Shown here: positions 1 to 9,715 of the stretch, in pieces
How positions within the stretch are numbered: position 1 is the first letter of the stretch
How the letters are laid out: every line of letters begins with the position of its first letter
Origin: Adiantum capillus-veneris
Lineage: Eukaryota > Streptophyta > Polypodiopsida > Polypodiales > Pteridaceae
Reading direction: 5' to 3'
Length of the DNA stretch: 64,000 nt
Assembly (NCBI GenBank): GCA_014529385.2
Contig: CM043960.1
Span: 120,104,543-120,168,542, forward strand
Notes under the pieces: generated by a model
The model's input: only the letters and a program-made list of their open reading frames with translations
What the model was told of the DNA's origin: nothing
Database searches by the model: none
Position numbers and translations under genes: made by a program

Positions 1-900
1 ACACACGCACACACACACAAGAAGAAGAGAGTTATAACGTCGTAGGAAACTATCCTAAAAGACGTTAAAGATTAGGTTAGATGTAGACTTACCTTAAATT
101 AGATTTAGGTTTATTTAAGTTAAATTAGATTAGATTTAGGTTTATTTTTAATTAGATTTACGTTTATTTACGCAAGATTTAGATTTACGTTATATTAGAT
201 TAGATTTAGGTCTCCATAGACTGCGATGCCTGCATGAAGCGGGTGAAGAAAGCCCTCAATCGAATATAGGGTATTGCTGCCTTCACTCATGGTGGGCTCC
301 GTCGATCCAAAAGTACTGGTGAAATGTCTTCAGAAGATAGGGAAGAAGGTGGATCTTCAGGGCGGCAAGAGTCACTACATCCCCGACACAATGACCATCT
401 AGACAACCTCTAGTCATTCAACAGCAACTTCAAAGTTAGTAACAAGAGCAAGAACGGTCTAAAGGGCCAATTGCTGTCGTCAGATGTGGATGGAGATGAG
501 GCAGCGTCACCGCCGGAAGTTAACTCTCACATCTTTAGTGATGAGAATGCCAACTCTTGCCGAGTTATGTGAAAAATTATGTGTTAAATCAGTTTTAAGG
601 TTCTTATAATCCCTGTTAGTTTAGTTCTTTGTTTTTAATATAGCATAATTTACGTTAGATTTAGATTTATGTTATATTAGATTAGACTTAGGTTTATTTA
701 GGTTTATTTAGGTTTACCCACACACACACACACACACAAGAAGAAGAGAGTTTTAACGTCGTAGGAAACTATCCCAAAAGACGTTAAAGATTAGGTTAGA
801 TGTAGACTTACGTTAAATTATATTTAGGTTTATTTTTAGTTAGATTTACGTTTATTTAGATTTGCGCTTATTTACGTTAGATCGAGTCCACGCAAGAATT
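1..900. repeat. Duplicated subterminal TTAGATTTAGG-rich segments of CACTA copy 1
   Basis: The block 1-170 (CA run, AAGAAGAAGAGAG, then a TTAGATTTAGGTTTATTT-rich stretch) is repeated at about 718-880 with few differences. A shorter direct repeat of about 40 bp, containing GTTATATTAGATTAGA, borders the captured gene fragment at 172-210 and 661-699. The same degenerate TTAGATTTAGG/CCTAAATCTAA repeats occur on the equivalent side of copies 2 and 3, so they belong to the transposon and are not a telomere. Confidence 0.7.
210..572 (+). pseudogene. Captured HMA-domain (HIPP-like) gene fragment inside CACTA
   Basis: From 210 the reading frame gives VSIDCDACMKRVKKALNRI, the first strand-helix part of a heavy-metal-associated domain with the metal-binding CxxC (C-D-A-C). 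After a stop and a frame change, 301-378 reads VDPKVLVKCLQKIGKK, the typical second half of an HMA domain. The middle of the domain is shorter than in the family, consistent with a small deletion. A third frame, 414-572, gives a low-complexity Asn/Ser/Asp tail ending in a stop, as in the variable tail of isoprenylated HMA proteins; this tail match is weak and no CaaX end is seen. The stretch is flanked by short direct repeats of transposon sequence and is absent from copies 2 and 3. It is non-coding now. Confidence 0.68.
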
Positions 901-1169
901 ACTTACGGTTTAGGGTTTAGAGTTAGACGAAAAGTGAAAAGATCTACTGTGAAAAGATGTTAAGATGCTGTGAAGTGCTACAGCTAGAGAAGAGGCAAAG
1001 GGGTTTTGTCCACTACATGCAGTATCATGTAGACGTGGGTCTGTAGATTTCTTGTACCCACAAATATAGGTATTGACCAATAAAGACGAGATTATAACCC
1101 GGTGGTTCTGATCTCCGTGCACCTCTAGACCGAGGTGTGCGGGGATTGGACATGACTAGAGAATGTGAG

Positions 1170-1172
<3 letters not shown>

Positions 1173-1228
<56 letters not shown>

Positions 1229-1229
1229 A
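1173..1229. repeat. (GA)n microsatellite
   Basis: Near-perfect GA dinucleotide run just upstream of the transposase start in CACTA copy 1. Copies 2 and 3 carry a CT run (minus strand) at the equivalent place, so it is a length-variable part of the element. Confidence 0.9.
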
Positions 1230-1291
1230 GACGAAGAATGCCAATAGAATATTAAATTTGTTGTCCAAGTTATAAGATTTTTATCCTCATT

Positions 1292-1645
1292 ATGAGTAGT
1301 GACGAGGATGTGGGACCGTCCAACCGAAACACCTATCTCTCAACGAGGGTCTTATGTCCTTGTAATCAATGCAAGCATGCTGTGCGACGGACAAGACGTG
1401 TTTCTTTGCAGCACGTTCGCGAATTTGGCGAGTTCGATCCATCTATTATAGATCGAGTTGTTGCCAATTATAACTCGTCGGACTCTAACGCTGGCCAACA
1501 AGCAGCAATCTTGCAACCCAATAGATGTGTTCGCAGGCGCTTTGGTCAAGCAGCATATGTGAGGCCACAAGATGTAGCCTTTGAAAGCTCGGGGGATGAT
1601 CATGCAGACCACATTCCCAACGAGGCAATGTTTGAGCCCGATTGA
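1292..1645 (+). pseudogene. CACTA transposase N-terminal segment (transposase-associated domain)
   Basis: The start MSSDEDVGPSNRNTYL is shared by all three CACTA copies, which supports it as the true start. Residues about 22-50 (CPCNQCKHAVRRTRR, then HVREFGEFDP) resemble the transposase-associated domain that precedes TNP2 in plant CACTA elements, with its CPC..C pattern. In copy 2 the frame runs on through FEPEIDEMIETIMDSERLIY, but here two bases are missing near 1640, so the frame ends at 1645 and the downstream part lies in another frame. The acidic sequence after the domain is expected for this linker. Disrupted copy; family assignment is firm, function is lost in this copy. Confidence 0.8.
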
Positions 1646-2741
1646 TGAAATGATCGAGACGATCATGGATTCAGAAAGGCTTATCTATGATGATATGAAA
1701 AGTGAAGCTGATACGCCATTGTATAATGGAGCACGTATGTCTAGATTGAAAGCACTCCTGGTTCTTCTCAACATGCAGGCAAAGTTTGGATGGAGTGACA
1801 CTAGCGTCACAGCGCTTTTCAGGTGATCTATTACAATTAGTTTACTTTAATAAAACTCTAAATGTATAATGATCTGATAGATTTTTACATGACTGTATCG
1901 TATTTTTATGTTGTGTAGATTGCTTAAAGAGCACATACTACCAGCTGACAATGTGATGCCAGATTCCCGAGATGAAGCAAGAAAGATTTTGCGAAACTTG
2001 GGGATGGATTACAATTCTATCCACGCTTGTCCTAATGACTGCATTCTTTTCAAAGGGGAATACATAGACATGGAGAAGTGTCCGAAATGTGATTCCGAAA
2101 GATATCGAGTAGATCTCCACGGGACAAAAATTCCACAAAATGTTTTGCGACATTTTCCTCTGCTTCCTCGCATCAAGCATTTCTTCGAATGTAAGTCCAT
2201 GGCCGCCCTAGCATCATGGCATGAGGAGAATAAATCTTCGGATGGTGTGCTACGAATTCCTGCAGATTGCGCAGCCTGGAAACATATAGATGGAACATGG
2301 TCGGATTTTGCCAGGGAAGCTCGAAATTTGCGCTTAGGCCTGGCTATGGATGGCGTAAATCCATTTGGTCAAAGATCAACATCTTACAGTGTATAGCCCG
2401 TTGTCATCGTCAACTACAACATTCCCCCGTGGTTGACTACGAAGAAGGGGCACCTATGGCTAAGCTTGATTGTGCCAGGGCGATATAAAGTGGAGAATAT
2501 GGATGTGTATCTTCGTCCACTATTGGAAGAGCTACAACAATTGTGGATTGGCATAGAGGTGGTGGATATGAGCCGACACACAGGATGACGGAATGCTTTG
2601 ATCAGAGGCATTCTAATGTGGACCATGCATGACTATCCCGGGCTAACAGAATGCTCAGGTGATCTATTGACACTCCTCACTCAGACACTGTAAATCTTGT
2701 TTTTTCCCATAGTTGATCTATTATCATGTGTATACATGTAG
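1640..2741 (+). pseudogene. CACTA transposase, TNP2 domain first part
   Basis: An exon to 1822 (ending TSVTALFR) joins at a GT/AG intron, 1823-1918, to LLKEHILPAD. The second exon runs 1919-2658 and carries TNP2 hallmarks: CPNDCILFKGEY with paired cysteines, LRHFPLLPRIKHFF, SWHEENKSSDGVLRIPAD, AWKHIDGTW, RNLRLGLAMDGVNPFG, NIPPWLTTKKGHL and LLEELQQLWIGIEV. A TAG at 2395 replaces the Trp found in copies 2 and 3 (SYSVWPVV), and a TGA near 2586 replaces an Arg. A second intron is likely 2659-2741, with codon phase kept across it. Two nonsense codons make this copy inactive. The domain is the catalytic core of CACTA transposases, an RNase-H-fold enzyme acting on TIR DNA in the nucleus. Confidence 0.85.
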
Positions 2742-3358
2742 GGCTTCAAACAAGCGGATACAGAGCATGTGTCACATGTGGACCTAGACTGAATGCACGT
2801 AGGGCGCCCTCACTCAAGAAGCAAATCTACGAAGGTCATCAAGCGTATCTTCCAGAGAATCATGTGTTACGCGACGGCTTTTTGGGAAGAGAGCCACCAA
2901 GGATGTCTGCACAAGCATGGTTAGAGCAGAAGGAGATGTGCGATGACGGATTGCCTCCAGGGATGAAGAGACTATCTCTATGGTACGAGTTACCATACTG
3001 GCCCCGACTCATGATCAATCACTTGCTCGATCCAATGCACATATTCAAGAATGTGGGTAATCTACTATGGGACCATCTGACCGGCAAGAAAGATACTTTG
3101 GGAGCCAGAGTTGACCTTAGAAATGTGGATCTTATGGAGCAATATTGGCCGCAAACAGCGTCTGATGGATCGATAAAACTCCCTAAAGCACCATGGATTT
3201 TCACAGGAGCCCAAGAACGCAAAGTAAAAGAGACCATTCGATCTTTGCGGACCCCCACTGGCGTAATGCACTCGCTCCGAACGTGTTTTACTAAAGAAGG
3301 AAAGCTTACCGGTTTGAAGTCACACGATTGGCATAAAATGTGTCAGGTACGTTCATAG
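2742..3358 (+). pseudogene. CACTA transposase, TNP2 domain second part
   Basis: The exon begins after the AG at 2741 and reads LQTSGYRACVTCGPRLNAR, then LPENHVLRDGFLGREPP, DDGLPPGMKRLSLWYELPYW and INHLLDPMHIFKNVGNLLWD. The ELPYW...LLDPMHIFKNV stretch matches the conserved ELPYWK...HNLDVMHIEKNV block of TNP2 transposases. The segment ends with KLTGLKSHDWHKMCQ and a donor-like CAG/GTACG at 3346/3347. The frame is open across the segment. In copies 2 and 3 the same segment is conserved on the minus strand. Confidence 0.85.
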
Positions 3359-3402
3359 TGGACTTTAATATCATTGCTGCACATACTTTACATTTTATTT
3401 TA

Positions 3403-4157
3403 CCGTTGCCATTGAGGGATGTTTGTCTCTCGACATCCGTAACACAATCTACAAACTTGCAAAGCTGGTGCAATGGATCTCACAAAAGGAGATCAACGTA
3501 GACTCCATACCATTCGCCAAACTAAATGCTGCGGAGCTTGTGTGCATGTTTGAGAAACATTTTCCTACTACCATGCTAACCATTCAGGTGCATCTTCTTG
3601 TTCACATAGTTGATGAGGTGGAAATAGCTGGCACAGTTCATTCCAGATGGATGTTCTTCTTAGAACGTTTCATGAAAACGCTTAAGGGATATGTGCGTCA
3701 AAAGGCACGTCCGGAGGGTAGCATGGCAGAAGGTTGGTTGGTATCAGAGTCCCTAGTGTACATTGGAGAGTGGCTAGACGGATTTGATAAAGCCCGGGAC
3801 ATGCTATGGCAAACCATAGATGATGAGCGCATATCTGGGATTGTCATGTGCAATCTCGGTGTTGAGAAGAAGATGACGGAAGATCTAGAGGCTAAAATCA
3901 ACCGATTTTGCATGCTTCACAATCCATTGATGCAAAAGTGGATTTCACAATATGAGGATGCAAAGCAAGAACGACAAAGGGCACGAATCGAGTGGAGACG
4001 GGGAAGACGACCACCGATGCACTATCTGACGGTTCTGGAGAGCCTACCAACCTTCATGAGCTTAAGATGGTTGCACAACCAATTGAAAAGTGCACAACAA
4101 TGCGGTGACGAAGTGACTGAGGAAGAGTGGGAGTACTCTCGGGGTTGCGCGACCAAG
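3403..4157 (+). pseudogene. CACTA transposase, DUF4218 domain
   Basis: The frame from VAIEGCLSLDIRNTIYKLAK continues through FPTTMLTIQVHLLVHIVDEVE, RWMFFLERFMKTLKGYV and QKARPEGSMAEGW. This is the DUF4218 signature (fPp..f.imvHl..Hl..E, RWMyp.ER.l..LK.yv, a.PEGSiae) found C-terminal to TNP2 in CACTA transposases. The exon ends at a good donor, AAG/GTAAG, at 4157/4158. The acceptor at its beginning is not obvious. In copies 2 and 3 only the first dozen or so residues survive, because of a deletion corresponding to 3451-5901 here. Confidence 0.82.
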
Positions 4158-4237
4158 GTAAGTTTGCAATGTACGACTAGCTAGTGACTTTATTTCTAAA
4201 CGTTTGAACGGCCACTCATAATCTTTGTTCGTTGTAG

Positions 4238-4991
4238 TATAAGTCATACACAGCAGCATGGTGTAAAGGTTGACATTTTAGGGTGGAACGAATCGACAAA
4301 AAGCGTTTTACTCAAGATTGTGGAATCATGGCAAAATTTGAACAGTATAGTCGACGACGTTCCTCTGATGCAGATCCTGTGGTGGCGGAACTCACTTACT
4401 TCGGCACGCTGCAAGAGATTTTGAGGATCGATTACAGAGGATTTTTTGTCGACTTGTTCGACGTGAAAATGGTTCAAGATAATCATGGAGGGTCGCAACG
4501 CTACTGTGCGTAGAGGAGAGTCTGGTTTTCTTGAGGTGGATTCTACTAAGAAATGGACTGACCTAAGAGACACTTTCGTACTACCCGAGCATTGTGAACA
4601 AGTAAGTATGTAAATAGTTAACATCCCCCTTTTACAAGTTATGTGCTTGAAAGCTCTCATGTAAGTTATGTGGCTCTGGCAGGTAATATTTCATCCTACA
4701 AAGTCTACATCAAACTGGTGGTACGTCATAGAGGTAGCCCCTCGTAGTGCAAGGACGTATGAAGGCTACCATGTGCCAATCACAACGGCATCAATGGAGG
4801 AGATCAGAGAAGATGCTCAATCAGAAGCCGCTGCGGTGGTGCCAGACAAGCATCAAGATGCTACTACTCTATATGGGGTGCATGCAGAGGAGCTACAAAA
4901 TGAAACAGAGGATATGTGTTTAAACGGAGAGCTCTATATAGATATAGGAAGTTATGCTGAGTTATGCGAGGATGAGAGAGAGATCTCTTAA
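4238..4991 (+). pseudogene. CACTA transposase C-terminus, DUF4216-like
   Basis: After an AG at 4237 the frame reads YKSYTAAWCKG, a TGA, then HFRVERIDKKRFTQDCGIMAKF, AELTYFGTLQEILRIDYRG and FVDLFDVKM. This matches DUF4216 (YYG.L.eIiel.Y.g...vlFkC.W), the usual C-terminal domain of these transposases. After another frame interruption near 4513 and an intron near 4600-4680 the tail reads VIFHPTKSTSNWWYVIEVAPRSARTY, also typical. The stop is at 4989-4991. The in-frame TGA and the frame interruption add to the inactivation of this copy. Confidence 0.75.
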
Positions 4992-5263
4992 AGCCACAAA
5001 TATTGTATTTGAAAAATTTTGCTCCGTGTTGTAAAAGCTCTGGCTCTCTAAGTACCTTCCATGGTGTATAACACTCTTTTCTACTCGCGCTCACATCTTT
5101 TCATTGAAAATTCTGAGTTTTCGACTTGCCTCTTCTATCACTCAATTCATTGCGTCATTGTATTTATATGTGTCATTACGTCATTGTATTTAATGGTCTT
5201 TGCGTCATTGTCTACTCTATTCATTCAATATTAAGTTTAAATATTCGTGTGTTTAATGCAGGT

Positions 5264-5990
5264 ATGGATGATGAGGAGTTTCTTTCTTCTTTGTCACCGC
5301 AGCAGAGACAGTGGTACGTGGAGCGTCATCGCTCTGGCGCATCATCGCGCGTTCCTACTCCATCCGCATCTCCCTCTCTTTCGGAGCATTCGGCGCGCTC
5401 CGAAGCTTCGGCGTCGACGAGACGAGCTTCACACTCGTCTAGACACCGGCGCTCTAGTGGTGGCGGTGGCGGTTGTTGTGGGGATTCCGCCACCGATGCC
5501 TCCACACCGCCTCGTGTTCGACGAGGCTCTTTACCCACCCCCTTGCCCCCCTTTGCCCGCCCCCACACCAGCCACAGCATCGCCATCTACGCCAGGTTTT
5601 GCACGGCTGACTGTTCCTAGCAGCTACACACCTCTACCTACTCCGCCAGGAGCCACCCCACTCGACACTCCTCGCTTCGGGGCCCAGACGCCGGTGGAGA
5701 CACCTGACGTCCGTACCCCCATCGACACGCCGCTAGAGACCCCTGCCGGGACACTCAGGTTCACGCGTCACCGGCCAGAGGGCTTGCCTTACTCCGTCGA
5801 CTTCAGCGGCGGCATCATCATGGATGATGACGGCAAGAAGGTGATCTCGCGCATGCGTGGTCTTTGCTCTCAGCTGTTTAGACACTACATACTAAACAAA
5901 TGGAGTGAAGTACCAAGTGATTTAAAAAACAGGGTCATCAGCATACTTCATGATGAGTTTCTCGTTCCAACAGGATCAGCACTTCAATGA
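5264..5990 (+). pseudogene. CACTA second gene: proline-rich region plus Transposase_24-like domain start
   Basis: The start at 5264 (MDDEEFLSSLSPQQRQWYVE) follows an AG acceptor, so it may not be the first codon. The N-terminal part is Ser/Arg-rich with a Gly run, then the frame changes within about 5480-5560 to a proline/threonine-rich stretch (PTPPGATPLDTP, TPVETPDVRTPIDTP). From about 5870 it reads LCSQLFRHYILNKWSEVPSDLKNRVISILHDEF, the W..vP..lK..i...l...F pattern of Transposase_24 (PF03004). A frameshift at about 5975 separates it from the next segment; copy 3 is continuous here. The product is the likely TnpA-like partner of the TNP2 protein. Confidence 0.68.
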
Positions 5991-6580
5991 AGACCTGATG
6001 AAGATTCGAATGCGCGAATACTGCAAACACAAGCGTTCCAAAGTGCAAAAAGCAATCAAGCATGGGTGGAACAGGCCAGATTGGCTGGCCAAAGAAGATT
6101 GGAAGAATGCGAAGAAAGCAGCGCGCGAGAATCCCGACAAGTGGAAGCAACAAAAGGATGCAGCAAGAACGTGAGTAGAGGCAGGGAGCTCGCACCACTT
6201 GGGGAGCGGTGGATGGGCATCATTTGAGGCCGATTTTGTAAGTGTTTTTGCATTGCTCTTTATGTTCGATAGTTTAGGGTTTATGAGTTTTTTAATTCTA
6301 ACATAATGAATTCTTTGTATGTTTTGACAGTGGTCGATGACACGACGTGATCCCACACCGTACGAGCGCGAGTACGCAGGCAGGAAGGGCTTAAACGCCC
6401 TGATGGACATTCTCAGTCCTCACGGCGGCATGGTTAGTACTAGGGTTTACTCTTTTTTATTTTTTGTATTGTTTTATAAATGTCGTTATATGTTTATACT
6501 TACTGAAAGTTGTCTTATTGTCTTTTTTTTGCAGAATCCGAAAGATACGCCGCTTGGACGCGATGAGACGTCTGACTAGA
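5950..6580 (+). pseudogene. CACTA second gene: Transposase_24-like domain end and last exons
   Basis: The frame from 5972 reads QHFNEDLMKIRMREYCKHKRSKVQKAIK, then WLAKEDWKNAKKAARENP, and after a TGA near 6172 HHLGSGGWASFEADF. The order W...DW...K..N...H..GS.SF matches the end of the Transposase_24 family. Downstream the frame SMTRRDPTPYEREYAGRKGLNALMD (6331-6430) and, after an intron with a TTTTTGCAG acceptor at about 6534, NPKDTPLGRDETSD with a stop at 6577-6579 finish the gene. Copy 2 keeps the same exons on the minus strand; copy 3 has lost the last one. Confidence 0.65.
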
Positions 6581-6954
6581 CGACGTCAGTTTAGCCGTAG
6601 CTAGATAGCATTAGTTTAGGTTTCTCATAGCTTATGTATCATGAGACGGATTTTATACGTCTTTTTGAACCATGTATATTATTACATTTGTCACCGCAGT
6701 TCATTTTGCCAATCAATTCTTTATGCCTATGATGTTGTACAATTGTCATTATTACATTTGCCAATCAATTCATTTTGCCTATGATATGTACAATTGTCAA
6801 TTTTACGCTTGTCAATTTTGCAAACAATGCGTCTTGTGGGTGACTATTTTGGGTCTATTATCTACCCTTGCACTTTTTTTAAAAAGTGAATCAAGTACAA
6901 TATGGTTGATGGGTGGCAGGGCATTCAATGCCCTGCCACCAAAAAAATTTCTCT
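6580..6954. other. AT-rich 3' region of CACTA copy 1
   Basis: No gene seen. It contains an imperfect tandem duplication of about 70 bp (CATTTGCCAATCAATTCATT type, 6680-6830) and a run of short direct repeats with GTACAATTGTCA. Confidence 0.6.
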
Positions 6955-7204
6955 CGGGCGTCGCTATAACCGTCGCTATTTATGGCTCTGTAGCATCGCT
7001 ATGAGCGTCGCTATAGACTTCTGTTTAACCGTCGCTATGAGCGTCTCTATATAGCGACGCACATAGCGACGCCTATAGCGTCGCATATAGCGGCGCTCTC
7101 GTAGCGACGCTATTAGCGACGGTTGTAGCGACGCCGGGGGTTATAAAAACCCAGTGTATTTCCGTCGCTAACAGCGTCACAAGAGCACACAACCTCTTGT
7201 AGTG
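6955..7204. repeat. Subterminal TAGCGACG array and right TIR of CACTA copy 1
   Basis: At least ten copies of AGCGACG or its inverse CGTCGCT in both orientations lie within 6955-7170, followed by the 14-bp TIR ending at 7204. Dense short subterminal motifs in both orientations are the known binding sites for TnpA-type proteins in En/Spm elements; here that role is inferred. Confidence 0.78.
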
Positions 7205-7558
7205 CTTGTTCCTCGATCTCCGGTGGGTCTTCAATAATTGGTTCATGAGGTGGCTCTCCTTTGTAAGGCTTTAGTAGGCTCACATGGAAAGCATTGTGTA
7301 TGAGCCAATGACTGGGCAACTTGAGTTGATAGGCCATCTTGTTGATTGGTCTAAGAATTTGGAAGGGACCATAGTGCCTTTTTGCTAATTTAGCATAGTG
7401 CTTTGGGCGTCGTGTAGGATTCTTGCCCGTTGTGTGCCATAATCAAGCCTTGGGAAATTTAAGTAAGACCCAATCATTTTTTTTAAAGGCTTGAGCTCTT
7501 CTGTGCTTATCAACAGCAGCCTTTTGCCTTTGCTGTGAGATAGAGATAGCATCCTTAA
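7205..7558 (-). pseudogene. Gypsy-A pol 3' part (integrase C-terminus and chromodomain side), split by insertions
   Basis: On the minus strand 7337-7205 reads [20 protein letters not shown] and then [13 protein letters not shown], the integrase C-terminal segment that leads into the chromodomain in chromoviruses. The stretch 7573-7385 covers the preceding linker. Two insertions cut it: CACTA copy 1 ends at 7204 and gypsy-B begins at 7559. The uninterrupted equivalent is in gypsy-C (39310-39670) and, on the plus strand, in gypsy-B (22640-23200). The rest of the chromodomain of this copy lies outside the window. Confidence 0.8.
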
Positions 7559-9127
7559 TGTCATAATAATCAATATCTAATTCTCCTAAATGATTTTCTC
7601 ATGTTAAACTTATCATTCAATATGGGGAAGTGCTAGGGGAGAAAAAGCTAGAATATTGGTTAAGCTAGAAGACCGGCCACAGTAGGGATCCAAAGGAGGG
7701 AAAATAGGGATCCAAAAGTGGGGCCATCTGCAAAAGAGCAATGTGCACTAATGGGCTTAAAAGGCCCTAAGGTTCGGCCCATTAAGACTTCCAAAATGCT
7801 AAGGTTCCAAAATTCAAAGGTTGTGTCCAAAGGTCAAAGCTTAGGAAATTTGAATGCTTTCTGTGTGTCCCAAAAGTCTTCAACCATCCCTACATAGGAG
7901 GGGGTGAGCCATAGAAGTAGGAGATGAAAGAGAAATACTCACACACAGACACACACAAGCTCCCTTTACACAAAGGGAATCAGGGACACATGTCAGCTCC
8001 CTAGCCCAGATGCCCACAAGGTGTACTCAATTCCTATTGGATGGCCTTGGAGGTGGACCAATGAGAATTAGGCTAGAGTAAATCTAGTTTAATGACTTTA
8101 AAAAAACTTAATAAAAGAACCAATAAGAATTTATCTCTCTAGAAGACTATTGGACAGTCTCCCAAGGGGTCCAATGAGCATTCAGCAGCCCAATGGCTTG
8201 TCTGATTTCTATTGGCCAGGGGGAAAAGAGGTCCAATCAGAGTTTAGTTGAATTAAATAATTACCTAAAGCTCTCACAAAAGGGGGGAGGGGGACACATG
8301 TCAGAAGGCTATCACTTATGCTGCTTAATTTCCATTGGCTAGGCCTCGGGAGGTCCAATAGGGATGTAGCATGAGCATTCAGCAAGGGGGGTCGACCAAG
8401 AGAGAGAGGGGGCTGATTTTTGCAAGGCATTATCACACACACTCACACAATCTCATGTGTGAAGCAAAGAAGACTCTCTCTCCTTCTCAATCTTTAATTG
8501 AAAGCTTACCACCTACTCCAAGCTTGTGAGAAGGGAGCCTACACCAACAACTCTTGGCTTTGTGATGCAAATCCAACCAAGAGCCAAGCTTCAATGCATG
8601 CTCATCTCCTCTACCATGATAATTACTCAGCTAAGCTATGCTAATATGAGTGATTATGTGAGGATATGTACATCTTTCTCGTAAGAATACCCCTTCTTCT
8701 TCTCAATCTAGTCTCATACCCCGCTAGCTCTCACCATCTTCGAAGGTGTGTGAGGTCTTGGGTCAAAGACCGTGAGGGAATTGATGTTGTGTTTGGTAAG
8801 TGTTTGGCTTAGTGCATGAAGTTTCCATCTTCATTGCACTACCTGGTATTGAAGGAACACAAAGAATTGTATTGTAAAATGTCTCTCTTGATGAGCGAAA
8901 CCATAATACAAAGCCTTTTTGGAGGGGGGAACAGCTCCATGCAAATCCGGTCCTCAACTGTTGTCAATTGCTTAATTTCTCTCTCTTTTGAAGTATTGTT
9001 CATGCTATCTAACTAGGTGTTATGATTTTCTTTGCTCTCTCCACCCAAGCACTCTTGTTAATCTCATTAGGAATCTATTCTAATGAAATACTCACTATGT
9101 TCATGCTATTTTCCGCTACACATAATT
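7559..9127 (+). repeat. Gypsy-B 5' LTR, main part
   Basis: It matches 23557-25228 of the 3' LTR with small indels. Two differences stand out: the 3' LTR has a 131-bp internal duplication, and about 40 bp near 8190-8235 are missing from the 3' LTR. The LTR continues after the first copia element at 14333-14350 and after the second at 19910-19923. It contains four ATTGG/CCAAT inverted modules (listed separately). Confidence 0.88.
8036..8359. promoter_or_regulatory. Four ATTGG-N(16-17)-CCAAT modules in the gypsy-B LTR
   Basis: The modules are at 8036-8062, 8149-8175, 8211-8237 and 8334-8359. Each is an ATTGG facing a CCAAT, 27 bp overall (26 for the last), with a partly shared interior ending GGTCCAAT in three of four. 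The same modules occur in the 3' LTR (24055-24081, 24167-24193, 24309-24334) and in the gypsy-C LTR (38287-38313, 38179-38205, 38114-38140, and a mutated 37993-38018). CCAAT is the NF-Y core. A promoter or enhancer role is inferred from position in U3 and conservation of spacing. Confidence 0.6.
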
Positions 9128-9354
9128 TGTTACCATATACATGTGGTAGTGATGTGTGTGAACACACTAGGACCGCCGGGGCATTTTTTCCCTCTTTAGG
9201 AGGTTTTTCCCCCCGTGCATTATATATACGCCCATCACTCTAGGGCTATCTATCTTTCCATTGCATACTAAGAAACACACTCTCTATTATGTGCCTTGAG
9301 CTTCCTTCGTCTTCTCCAAGCTGTGTGTGTTTCTCTGCAACCCTAATTCCAACA
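9128..9354 (+). repeat. Copia-1 5' LTR
   Basis: It is 227 bp with TG...CA ends and a TATATATA box at 9221-9228. It matches the 3' LTR with a handful of substitutions and 1-2 bp indels. The primer site TGGTATCATAGC follows at 9357 and is complementary in type to initiator-Met tRNA. Confidence 0.9.
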
Positions 9355-9715
9355 ATTGGTATCATAGCACGTCACGTCCTCCCGGGCTTAGTCGCCAGCT
9401 GCTCCAGCACACGCTTGCTCACTTTCTCCGATTTCAGTGAGCTTTGGCGAGCGTTCGCAAGTCGACAAATATTTTGGGCAAGCTCAAAGAGCTTGGTCTG
9501 CTCAGAATTTTGATTTGGGCTCATTTAGGCCTCCGTTTCCACTACAGGCAGTACTGCACAGGCTATTTCGTCATTTTGTGCAGAATTTCTGTCAGTGCCG
9601 TTTTCTGCATAACATGTGCCTTATAGTCTCTACGGTTTGTGCTATATAGCACAGGTTGTTCCCGCTCCGTTTCTCCTATTTTCGGGCAGTTTTCACATCA
9701 GGTGCAGCATTTACC

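Larger units (their letters stand above)
1..7204 (+). mobile_element. CACTA (En/Spm) transposon copy 1, left end outside window
   Basis: The right end is the terminal inverted repeat AACCTCTTGTAGTG (inverse CACTACAAGAGGTT) ending at 7204, preceded by a subterminal array of TAGCGACG/CGTCGC motifs. The next three bases are CTT, which fits a 3-bp duplication when compared with the uninterrupted gypsy-C sequence near 39318. Inside are a TNP2-type transposase gene (1292-4991) and a second gene with a Transposase_24-like domain (5264-6580). The coding part is broken by several stops and frameshifts, so it is probably not autonomous. Of the three CACTA copies in the window only this one keeps the region between the DUF4218 segment and the second gene. 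The left TIR must lie upstream of base 1. Confidence 0.88.
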
